Source: Synchiropus splendidus (lineage: Eukaryota; Chordata; Actinopteri; Syngnathiformes; Callionymidae). Taken from it: a stretch of 64,000 nucleotides of DNA. The DNA is taken from assembly GCF_027744825.2 (NCBI RefSeq), contig NC_071351.1, positions 12,597,501 to 12,661,500 of the forward strand. Reading direction: 5' to 3'. The notes beneath the pieces are model-generated. The model searched no databases. It worked only from the letters and a program-made list of their open reading frames with translations, and was not told where the DNA came from. Shown one piece after another: positions 18,701 through 30,400 of this stretch. Numbering within the stretch: the stretch's first letter is position 1; each line of letters opens with the position of its first letter. The position numbers were made by a program, and so were the translations under genes.

Positions 18701-21700
18701 GATAGACTGACTGTGTAAAGTGCGGCGTAGGTGGACAAAGAGAACAGGCTTGTTTTACAACCCCGTCGGCCTCATACTTCGCCATCTGCCAAGTGTGTAA
18801 ACTGTAAAATTCCTGCTGCCGCTATGACTTTCCGGTCACGCTGTGGATGCTGAGTCGCTTCTTTTTAACCGAGCCGATAAAATCTTATTGTATTATCTTT
18901 TTTTTTTCAGTTCAAGTTCATGTTGGCGCTTCGATCTTGCTTTGGTGGCGTTGCTCATGACAGAAGAGCAAACTCTAACATATTTTCTCGACTTTTAATG
19001 CATTAACCACATGATTTAAGAAGAAGAATGTCATTTTTCTAGCGGAAACTTTGAGTGTCACTCTGTGTCGAATGTCAAAACATCAAGCCGACGTCACTCT
19101 CGGTAGTGTGCCGAGTAATTACACAGTTGCGTAGCTGTTGGCTCCAGGATCTGTGTCGGTTATCTGGCAGTTGGGAGGAGATTTTGTGTAATTACCAGCC
19201 GCGGCAGGTCCTGGGTGTTTCCCCCTCACTCCATTCACTGGAGGTGATTAGTGGATTGACTCAGCGAGCAGACAAATGTTATGTTGCTCAACTGCATACC
19301 TGCTGCAGGATTTGGCACCAGACAGTTAGATTAATGATATTAGCTGACGCGAAAAGGTCCGCTATAGTGATGTGTGTGTCGACGCCCAACTTTAGGCTTG
19401 AAGTCTGTGAAATGAATGAGTGAAACTGTTTTGTAGCATGAACTTACCTTACCTCCAAAGAGTTGCAAAATCTTTTCCCCACTGTTTGAAAATGTAGAGT
19501 TTTGAGACCAAATCCAAACACAATATGATATGCAGCGATTCTTGAGTGTCATGTAATGTGATATGAAGTGACACAATGTGAGACATGAAGTCATAAATAC
19601 TTAAAAAATAAAACTTGTATCGTAGACGAATGAAGTCAAATGTAAAATTTTGTCTGGATTTTAAAGTCAAATGCAGTGTTCGCATAAAGTGCAGCACCTT
19701 GTCCCTTTAACTGCTGCGTCATTGAACTACAGTTGCAAATAAATTGTTTTTCCGTTCAGTCCGAATTGAAAGCTTCCAAACCTCTGAAAACACAAGGAAC
19801 AACTGCCCTTTTCATGACTGAGAGCACAAAAAAAGAGTGAGTCATATTTAACTTCCGTATAAATACTTCCTGCAGCATCATTTTTTTCCACTCCTCTATT
19901 AATAATGGGCTGGTTTATTGATGTTTAGCTCCCAGCCACAGCCAAGCGGTCGCCTTTTAGTTCTACCTGGTCGTGGGTTATAGCGGCGCTTCTGGTCGTA
20001 TGTGGTATTACACTTGCTGTCATGCTGTAACAGAAAGTGGCCCTCATGAGCAACACTTCAGAAGCGTTTCTCATGATTCATTCACTTTACTTTTCTGGAT
20101 AAAGACATATGTTTATTTCCCTTTTTCAATTGAATTCTTCCAATGTGCGATACTCATTTTGACATATAAATAAATATATTTATTTGTTAAAAATACCTTG
20201 GAAAAAAGTGCTTTTATTGTATTGTTACCAAGTTATTTACTACTTTATAATACCACCAGTTATTTATTATTTATACATAATATTAAATAAAATATTTAGC
20301 ATATTTTTTGCTAACATATCATCATCATTACACTGTCATGTGTGCTCACACTTTCCTATTTCATAATACTGAAGTAGCAAAATCCAGTTCTATTTAATAT
20401 CCTTTTAGTGTTCTAGTTGTCGGCCCCTGACCCTTGTCTCACAACATAATGTGGCCCCGTAATGGATTTAAATCTGCAGCAACAAAAATTATTGCCTCAG
20501 ATCTAAAACACTTATCTCACCCCGACTTTACCATCTCTAGAGGTGCAGTTCTTTCTGTTCACACATTTCACATTTCCAGGATGCAGCGATTTGTAATATC
20601 CTGTAAAACTACTTTGACACTTGAGTGACCTCAAGTTTATTGCGCCATCGCTCTGTTTTAAAATGCTGATAGTTACTGAGGCTGTGTGTGAGACACGATC
20701 TCCATTAGTGTAGAGTTGCTGGTGTCAACTTTGACCCTGTTGACTCACTGCCTTGCATCACCGTGGACAGTAAGTTAGTGACATCCGTGTGACTTGCTTC
20801 TGCCCACTCAGACTTCAAGGATCATCAAGCAGCATTGAATCCCTGTATAGCTCCAAGAAAGCCCCTTGTTTTTAAGGTTCTTCCTCCTTATAATTGAAGA
20901 GGATGTCTTGTTGCCTGGAGACAAGGTGTTGTCTCCCATACTGTTGAAGGAATTTGATATTCTTGGATGGTTCGTTGTCACAGGATTCATACTGTTTTTG
21001 GACACAAGTTGAGTGACGTTCAATGCACAGATGATTCTCCTCGGTTTGCTGGCTTTTCAAACATCACTAATCTGTCTCCATACAGGACTTCATATTTGTC
21101 CCACATGTCGCCTAGCAACCGCCCTTCTGCTATCATGGTGGTTCAATAAAGGCACAGCTTAGCAAATATTGATTCAGAGATTTATTAGTCGTATCACTCA
21201 TGTAGTGTCGGCAAACTGGATCATGTGAAATTGCTGCAAATTTAACCATAAATTCAATGAATGTGTTTGGTTTGGATGACATGCTCAAACTCTTCAGAAC
21301 CGGTGGCTGAGGTTTATAAGTCAGTGCATGTCAAAAGTTTATTTTTTTACATCCATTTTTTTAAATATTTAGTGGCTTGAGCATCAACATTTGTGATAAC
21401 AAGTTTGTGAAGAACCCGAACCACGCTATTGGTTACTGTCTCTTTAAGAAAGTGGCAACTACAAAGATGGCTTCTATCTGTCGTGAGAACTTTGTGAACC
21501 CGGAAGTCGCGGAGCTTCTTCTTGCACCAACCGGCTGCGATTTTACTGATAATCCGAGGAGTGTCAGCTGTCAGCATGTTCTCTTTCTCAAATAATAATA
21601 TAACAGTTCTTGGCATGGTAGGCATTTCGTGTTGTCGGTAAAAAACGAGCTTTTGTTGTCTTAAATAAATTAAATGAAGTAATGAGTCAAAACAAAAATA

Positions 21701-23594
21701 GTTTTAGACTGAGAATTTTATTTCATACTATAGATCTATGAAGGCAACGCTGGCTATAAGCATGATGGCAAAAACCATCACCATATACACATGCGAAGCC
21801 ATTAAAAATATTTGTAAAAAATGTGAAAAATTTACAGCTATTTTTGATGATTCATTTTGATCATTATGATGCAATTATGAATAATACTGTGCACCAACTT
21901 CTGGACGAGGGGATGCAGTGACATGACTTGGGAAGGTTGAGCCTCCACATGACGGAGACGATAAACACCACCCATTGTCTGCTGCAGAGATGTGATGAAT
22001 CAGGAACCTTTCTTGACACGGGAGGATGCTGGCGGCTCCCTGAACGCCTCGCCTGCTTTAACCTTGAATACACCAGCAACAACAAAACACCCGTCGGACT
22101 GGATTTTTGTTTAGTTTTCTGGTCCTGGGATTAAGAGAAATGCGATCGATCTTGACTGCCGTGCTTTGAAGAATGGCTCAGCCCTTGAACCTGTTGGAGG
22201 AGAGGCCGGAAAATAACGCTCCTCAGGTGCTACGAGGATCTGATAAAATCACCCGGGGAACATGCTGTTGCCGTGGAGACGGGCCAACAGCTCAGTCACA
22301 AACACAAGCAGAACAAGATGTGGAACACAATCAGAAGCAAACAACAGTTATTATACAATAATTGTTTAATTCAACAAAAAAAAAAACATTTCACAATGAA
22401 AAGTGGTATTTAAGATTCGTCTATGACTTGTGAATTGGTCCTTCAGTTTCTAATCCTGAAAAAATGCATAATGATAATAACAACAATAATAATAATAACA
22501 ACAATAATAATTATTATTATTATTTTGAGGACAAATGATCTCGAGTGAAGGGTAGATATCAGATCGCGCTGCTCGGACTGTGTGGTCTGTGAGACACTGC
22601 TCCCCCTCCTGGCGTCTTTAATACCTACAGGTCCAATGAGCGGCTCCAGGCCCACACCAGCCCCCAGTGTCGGGTTGCCAGGTTCTGCTCGGGGACGCGA
22701 GCTCCATCTCCAATGAAGCGCTCTGGGACCAATTACCATCAAAGTGACCCCCAGGTGTGATGTTTTGATGATTTAACAGCCTTTTCCTGCGTCGTGTTGT
22801 CATGAAAAAACCCTGTTTTTTTAAATACAGATTTTAAAATCATCACTTTTTAACTGAAATACTACCGGTGACACTCATATGTGTACATATCTTTATATTA
22901 CTTCTGCGCCACTGACGTGGATGTGTTCATTGCTGCTTTATTTACAAAGCTCAACCGTTATTTACTCAATTTGCTGTTTCGATCCTTCTTTGCAGCTGAA
23001 AGGGTCCGTCCGCTTGGTTTTCCCTGGAGGTTCTGTGGTGCCCAGCAGGAGCAGCGTGAAAGGTCAGGACAGTCAAACACTCTACATTTGCTGAATTAGT
23101 TTCAGCATCTTCTTTAAGTCATCGGCACTTCATCATCAGTCATCCGTGGACACGCCAGTGAAGAAATCCTCTCAGTTCTCACCTGAACTGTCAACACCAT
23201 GGTCTGGATTTGCAAACTCCAGATGAGCCCAGCTGTCATCCATGCGACCGCACCAGGGCCGGTCGAGTCATCTTTCTCCACGTCAGAAGTTTCGACGCAT
23301 CATGTAGGTGCAGGGGAGTGAGGAAGCTGGCTGGCAGGAAGGAAGTCTACTACTATGTCTGCCTTCAATTCCTCTTTACAGCGGCTCTCAGGCTGGATGG
23401 AAATATCGAGCGGACAGAAAGGGGGAACTGGAGCTTAAGCACCAGCGCTCCCCTCCGCCCCCTCCTCTAACGCTCAATATCCTCTTCTGGACTGACCCCC
23501 CGTCTGCAGGGCCTGGGGCTGGTGTGGCACGCAGCGGCGGCTGCAGATGGTGCTCAGTGCGGAGCAGAGGAGGACCCGGACACTAGGCTCTACC
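15800..23594. other. gene-free interval between the miR-200 cluster and plekhn1-like
   Basis: No coding exon recognised on either strand. AT-rich blocks lie at 16.6-17.3 kb and 19.9-20.4 kb. An AAT/AAC trinucleotide-type microsatellite lies at about 22463-22525. The final 700 bases before the plekhn1-like start codon are GC-richer and probably contain its promoter and 5' UTR, but no start site can be fixed. Confidence 0.5.
22463..22525. repeat. AAT-type microsatellite
   Basis: An imperfect run of AAT and AAC triplets turning into ATT triplets at its right end, so the tract is partly self-complementary. It gives a spurious Ile-rich frame on the minus strand. Confidence 0.9.
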
Positions 23595-26500
23595 ATGGGA
23601 TGCTGCAGCGTGACCCAGAGGCACACTGGGATCGATGAGGTGGGCCCGGACGAGATTGAGCTGCTGGAACTCTCCGGAGACAATCTCGGGTAAGAGCAAC
23701 GAAAGAGTACATATGATAAAAGGTGCAACAAAGTACTGTATAATCTGAAGGTATTTTGTTAGAAGCAAAGCTGAGTCCGTGTTTTAACATTATGGTACAA
23801 CATGATGCTTTAATGTTTGTTATGGCGCCCTCATGTTACACGCCCCATAATGCACTGCAACAGATGTATCTCCTGTCACAATCTGCTCACAACAGTTACT
23901 TCCATCACTTTGTCGTACCACACTTGTCATTGCCATTATGTTTGTATATAGCAGTTGGTTCAAGTGAATTGAGGAAGGAGTTTCAACTCTTTTACAGACA
24001 CCATCAGTTTTGGGAAGTTGGCGCTGATAAGAGCCTGGATTGGGTGAGATGGAGATGGGATAGCGCCGGGTAATACAGCCAACATAAATGGCTTATTGAC
24101 ACAAGGAAATTATTTCTGACTCACTAGTCCAAAAACACCTCAGTCGTATCCACTGTAATGCATCTTAAAACTGAGTTAGCTTAGCAATTAGCTCAGCGTT
24201 TATGCCTCACCGTTGCATCTGACACCAACTTGTACATCATCAAATTATCATCATTCATATCATAATTTATCTCTATATATTGTGATGGAAAACTTACTAT
24301 ATACGTAGAAACCTATGCAGAACTTTTTGTGTCTCAATAGTTTTTCATGTCTCCGACACAATACATTGAACAGCTAATGGCTACGAAACAATAACAATGC
24401 TATGATCTCTTTTGTAGCAGTTCTGTTATTATTATTATTTTTTTTTATATATATATCTGTGTGTCAGTAGTGCGTGTGTCATTATGTACATGTAATTTCC
24501 AAGCTTATTATGAGTAAATTCAGTTTGTCTAAATTGGATTTGCTGCACTATTGTTTAAACGCTATTAAAGTTTAACAGTCTATATTTTTGCATTTTCACA
24601 TCTAAAATCTTTGCTTCTAAATATGCACGCAAACGTGACTCGGCTATTCTGTTCCATACTAGAAATGACTGTTTGGATGATCCTGAATCATCCTCTTCTC
24701 TTACACATGAATCCAACAAGCTTTTTTTAGGTTACATTTTACGTCCCAAAACAGGAAGTGGTTGTCGTCTTCGTATCGATGCTGACTCTGTCCTCCCACT
24801 CTTTGTCTGGTATTTACGCGACATGAATTGGCGGCTCGCCGATGCTGCACTGATGTGATTAGGAGATTATTCGAAGACAATAACTGGAGCGTGGACAGGA
24901 CAAATCCCAGCTCTTGGTCAGAACAAAGAATTAGACAAAGATAATCGCGGCAGCAGCGAGGAGCCGTATGTTTGGCTGCTTAATCATTGGGACTCGTGTT
25001 GTGTCTCAAACAAACAAGGCAGGGCCAAAGTTTTTTTTTTTTAAATCCTTTGTTCCATTTGGTGACAGACAGTGAAGACGCGTTCATGCTTCTCAGCTGA
25101 AACTCTGAATTATTCTCTAAATTCAGCTTCCAAATCGGTGGTTAAAGGTGCAACAGGTGGGCGGTCAATGGTCCAACTTTAATCTGATTATGTGTGGCTG
25201 CAGGGGCCCGACAGAGGGGCGTCCTAAAATATCACCAACTTGCTATGATTTAAAAATATGTCACCGAACTACGTTTGTGTTTACACAATTGTGTTGTGTG
25301 TCCAGCATGTTCAGCGTTGGAGAGAGCCGACTCCAACTGTCGGTGAGGAGCCGAGAAGATGAGCCCCCTCCCTCCGCACGACCCTTGGAGCAAGAGGTCA
25401 CTCATGTGTTTGGGTTTTTCCGTTCTTTTCTTCAGTTCTTTTGCATGTTTGGTAAAGTAGATTTCTTTCCCTGCAAGCGTGTATTTGCGTTAGAATACAC
25501 AAAATATGACTGCAAATGATGATGCTTATTGACCTAAGAAAACCTGTGTTTCTGTTTGTGTGCCTGCAGGTGGTTCTCTGGGGTCGCAGCAGGGAAGAGC
25601 TCCATCACAGGATCTACTCGCCTCAACCCATCAGAGACTGGGAGGGTCGCCCCGCGCACATGTACGGAGAGATAGTCCACTCTTCTCTGGTGTCCCTCTT
25701 CAACAACTACACACAAGTGAACACACAACCTTATTTCAGTTTGATACTTTTAGGAGTGTTCTTCTCCCTAAACAACGTCAAAGTGTGAGTCGTTCATTGT
25801 GTCACAGCAGGAGTCCGACGAGTATTTCTTGGTCTTGTTCTCGTTCCATCTGCTGCTTCTCTCTCTGGACCGAACAAGACAAGACTTTGTATATGAGGTA
25901 AAAACCAGACCTATTCAAAGCGTTCACTCTCACCTGACATTCTAACTCTTGTGCTCTCCACGGTGAAGTTTATCAATTGTAACAACAGCTCACCTTATTG
26001 CTATTTAGATGAGAAATATGAAGGCTTTAATAAAGGCGAATAATATTCGACCCAAATGAAAACGTTATTTCCTGGTTATAGTTGCGGTTATTTTATATGT
26101 GCCTTTCAAGCGCACCACTTGGGGTGCTATACGTTATCATAAATGTCCTTCGACTTTAGTGTCTGCAACGCAGCTCCCACTCTACAAACCCTCACATCAC
26201 TCTAGCACGACGTATTTTTCAGGCGTTTTCACTTCACTGACATTTTGATTCCAGGGTATCCTTCCTTTATCCGGGCTTTCGTTCCAGCCGCTCTCTCTGG
26301 ATCCGGAGTCCTCGCCTCATATGTTGGAGATCAGCAGTAAGTCCCATCTTCTCTGGCACTAACTTGGCAGCGGTTGCACCACGCTTCTGCTCACGCGCAG
26401 GTCCGATGATGGACTCCAAGGTCTTCAACTGCCACAGTGCTGCCGAGCTGCAGAGATGGATGCAGCACCTGGAGGACCGCAGATTCAAGTCCAAGACTCA

Positions 26501-27214
26501 CATCAGCAGCCCGTCCCACTGTGCTCTCTCCTATCTGGTACTCATTGAGCTCTGAATGCACCTTGTAAATGAACAAGTATCAACACCTGGCTGTGCTTCA
26601 GCTGCCATGTGATGAGCACTGGAAGCGAGAAGAACTGAAGAAGTACCTGCTGCAAGCTCCAATCTGGCAGTGGGAGGGGTCACCGATCCAGCACATGGGA
26701 CCCCCAGGATTTTTATCAGTCGTCCATATCATCAATTCACAAAGACAGGTCTTGTTACTTTGAAGGCAGAATGTTAAAATTTAGCCCAATTTCTTGGTTT
26801 CTTGTGTTTTTGCAGGGACTTCATGAACGCTTGATGGTTCTCTTCCCAGAAGATGTGTTGCTGCTGTCGCTGGATGCCAAGCAGCTCAACCTGAGATATG
26901 AGGTATTTCCTCAAAGCATCATTTGCCTCATGTTGAAGCCTAAATTCTCTGCTGGCCTCCGGACAGGGCCGACTTCCTCGAGCCAGCATCCAGGCCCTGG
27001 AGCGCTCAGCTGTGCCTGGACGGTTCGAGTTCGAGCTCATGGGTGGGTGCGCAGGTCAGGCTGTGCTTGTGAGGAAGAGCGCCGTCAACAGGATATTTGT
27101 TGTGGTGCAGGGGAGCTGCTGGAGCCGCTACAGGTGTCTTGCACCTGCATGGAGGATTACCAGAACTGGATCTTCCACCTTCAACAAGTGCGGACCAAGA
27201 GCTGCCTCCTATAG
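23595..27214 (+). CDS. plekhn1: plekhn1-like protein with two PH-type domains (10 coding exons)
   Basis: Predicted 350 residues. Exons: 23595-23689, 25306-25396, 25570-25716, 25811-25897, 26255-26336, 26401-26537, 26602-26748, 26816-26902, 26967-27042, 27111-27214; all junctions are AG/GT and phases match. The ATG has a strong ACCATGG context. The protein starts MGCCSVTQ, so Gly2 is a myristoylation candidate and Cys3/Cys4 palmitoylation candidates; the human protein also starts Met-Gly with an early Cys. A first PH-like region (about residues 92-210) begins GEIVHSSLVSL and ends LQRWMQHLED; a second (about 222-345) contains HERLMVLFPEDVLLLSL and ends MEDYQNWIFHLQQ. This order and spacing match PLEKHN1, a lipid-binding protein; human PLEKHN1 is near the miR-200 cluster too, supporting the call. 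It lacks the long C-terminal tail of the human protein (about 611 aa), stopping eight residues after the second PH. Exon 2 has an alternative, stronger donor after 25342. A close paralogue cannot be excluded. Confidence 0.72.
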
Positions 27215-27446
27215 GGATGAGATGTCCGGAGAAGGAGTTTGGAAGTCAGCGGCATCACTCCAAAAAAGCCAGCTCTGCACGCCCCGCCCCGGCTGTCTCT
27301 TCTTGCTCTCCTCAAATATCTTTTTTTTTAAATTAAATTTCTTTGGTCACTTTTTTCATGTCTGGTTTCCTTCTTGTTGTCTCCCCACATCTTACGTTTA
27401 AAAAAACAATATTATACATATGTTTACTTACAGCGGGGTATCAGAA

Positions 27447-27452
27447 AATAAA
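27447..27452 (+). terminator. poly(A) signal of the plekhn1-like gene
   Basis: AATAAA 233 bases after the stop codon; an ATTAAA variant lies earlier at 27332-27337. Either would close a short 3' UTR, which supports the stop at 27214 as the true end of the gene and not a read-through into later exons. Confidence 0.55.
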
Positions 27453-27459
27453 GACACTT

Positions 27460-30400
27460 CCAAACCCAGGTCACATTCACTGGCCACAGTGCTTCCATTG
27501 TTATTAACCACATGTTGTCCCACCATGGGCATAGCTGGCATGTTGCGTGGCACCAAGACTGTTAGACTGTTGTGTGCATAGATCGTGCATGTTAGAACAC
27601 CAAAGAACTTATGAAGCAATTCAAATGAAGTATAAACACTAAGTAAAATAAATGGTGATTGAAAATTTTAGGGGGCAAACAGGAGTAACTGTTTCTGTTT
27701 TAGTTTTTCCCCTTCAGTTTTTATTTCCATAATGGGCAACACAACACCTTACACTTTCAAACCCTTAATCTGTTCAAGGAATTCACTTTTGTATAAACAT
27801 GATTCATTCATAAGCGGACGTACCGGATTCATTCATAATGATGTCATTCAACACACCTAATATGGCACGGAAATTGTCCCCGCCTCCGAACCGCCAGGTG
27901 AAAAGGTCGACTGATTGGATAAATGGTGTCATCTTGGACATGTGCGAGACGACGTCAGGTGAGTCGTTTTTTTATTCAGAAGAATAGACGCGCATGTGCT
28001 AAAAAAGAAGAAACCAATAGTTGAAAACATGGCATGCCTTTTTTTATTAACTGAAGAGGTTCTCAGGAAACTATTCCACCTGACTTTCTTGTAGAAGAGT
28101 TGGAAAAGTTCAACTGAGGTGCTGTGGGTGGTGTAGTGCGGTTTTGTTGCGATTTTGGTGCAATATTCTTTAACTCTTTTGTTGAAGTTCAAGTCCAAAT
28201 GGCATCCACTTCTTCCACATGAGCCGTAATGCCACGCCGGAACAGTGCTGAGCCTGGAGGTTTAATGTGATCTTTGCCCGCAGCACGGCACAACTTGCAG
28301 CCAACATGGCTGTTGTCTTTGTTACCCATTATATTTGGCATAAATGGCCGATTTCTTATTGAACCATCGTTGAGTTTGACTGAGGTTCCAACCCGGGCAT
28401 AAGGTCTCGCCATATCTCATTGTCTGTTACTGGCTATTTGCTGCCGCCCAGTGGCCAAGTGTCGTAATGCAGCCCAAATATATGTGTCAGTAAGTATTCA
28501 TTAAATAAAATTAAAATATATTTACAGTAGCAGGCCACCAAGGGTTGCTTTTAAAGGCATTTACTCCTGATTTGTGAACTTTTAGCGCTCTTTATTCTGA
28601 GATCTGCTGAACGTCTGGTGACACGGAACTTGTTGATGTTCAGGTTGGACTGTGTGCTGGAGACTTCAACTTTATTCTTCTTCTTTACAGCCCGTCTTCT
28701 CTCACCTGGTGCTGTTTCCTGTCTGATTTGGGTCATTGTGTCTATGTGACATGTCGTCTTTAACACTGAATTGTTTTGTGGTTGTGTTTTTTAAATGTCA
28801 TCCCTGAAAGGTGGCAATAAATGTGTTGTGTATTGTATGTGTTCACAAGAAAGGGAATCTTGCATCGCCCAGCGGGTGAGCTGTCAGTGTTTATGCTGGA
28901 CTTGTGTTGCAGTTATGTGGTTGCTCACTGTGACAAGGTTTTTCTTATGCCACTACCATTTGAGTGGGTTCCTCGAGGCACGTTTCAGAGTTGAACTTGG
29001 TAAATATGCCATGGATGTGCAGTGTCCAACACTACATGGCCCACAGAGAGTGATGGGGGTTGGCGGACGCTATGGAAGGAGGATCTAATAAACCATAAAG
29101 CCTTTGGGAGAATATCGTTCAGATAAAATGGACCAAAGCTGGAGCTTTTGGAAACACACTGTCCCTGCTGTGGAACTTGGGTGTTTTGAATCTGAGCAGG
29201 AAGCCAATGTCTCTCAAAGATCATGGAAGTCTGGGGAGAAATGTGTCTGAGAAAGCATGGATGAGTCTTCCAATGGAACATCTGGAGGGAGTTGAAACTT
29301 GTCTGGAGAAGCCAACCTTCAAAGGAGGAGTCATTCAAGTCTTTCTTTCAGAAATGGCAATGCAAAATGAGTTTTGCCTGTTTGAGTTGTCTTTCATCGA
29401 CAGACACTTGTTAGTTGCTCCATCTCTAGGTTCAGTAAAGCTCATGTCATTCTCTAAAATCGTCTCCTGACTTCACAATGTTTTATTCCAGGTGACCCAG
29501 TATTCAGCAGCACTCGTGTTCTATCACTTGTTTCTCAGTCAGATGGAAACGTGATTCTGTTTTTCCTCTGCAGCTGCAGTGTGACCCAGCCTCGGCAGCA
29601 GACCAAGTCAGGCCATTTTGAGTATTTCATAGTGGGGAGTATAACATGATCTTGCCTTTGATTTTATGAATGTTGTTTCTCAGATGTGGCGGTGGAGCTC
29701 CAGGATGTGGCGACTGGCTGAGCTGAGGAAGTTCATGGTGCAGTTTTGATGGCTGTAGACAGGTATGCAGCAGCATCTGGGGCCTTGTCTGGCATCTGAA
29801 GTAGCAGTCATGAACCATTTTCATTGTTTTACTCTCAAATCTAAAACCTCTCTGTAGGGTGGTTCCTCCTCCCACACGGTGCGATTTCCTGTCAGGACAG
29901 TCTGAGCTCCCCATCAGTCGTGAGGAAGTGGTGAAGGTGCATTTGAGTTGAGGGAAATGAATGTTTCACCAAACTCTCTCCACAGGTGGGTATGTGGCTA
30001 CTAGAATTGTTTGTTTTTTGTAAATTATTCTTTTAATATATTCTTGAACCATGCTGCTTTAAATCCAGCTTTTTTTTTTTTTTTTTTTTGCAATGGTTTT
30101 GTCCATTATTCCTCTTCTAGGGTCATGATGGTCTGTGGTGGTTCCAGCCTGTGGCTCCACAGCTTCAAGAAACTCTTGCGATGGGACACAGAAATTCCTT
30201 ACAGTAATTGTGTTCCTGCCTTGCTCTCAGGAAACTGACCCCAGACACTGACTCTCTGAATGCTCCCTTGCTCCAGGTGATGGTGTTCAGGGCTCATTGT
30301 GCCTTTCGAAGAACCTGTCTGTTTGGTTCAGGTGTTCTGCACCAGTAAACCACAGACCAGTCAGTCACAAGGTGATTTCTCGGGTTAAGAATCTGAATAT

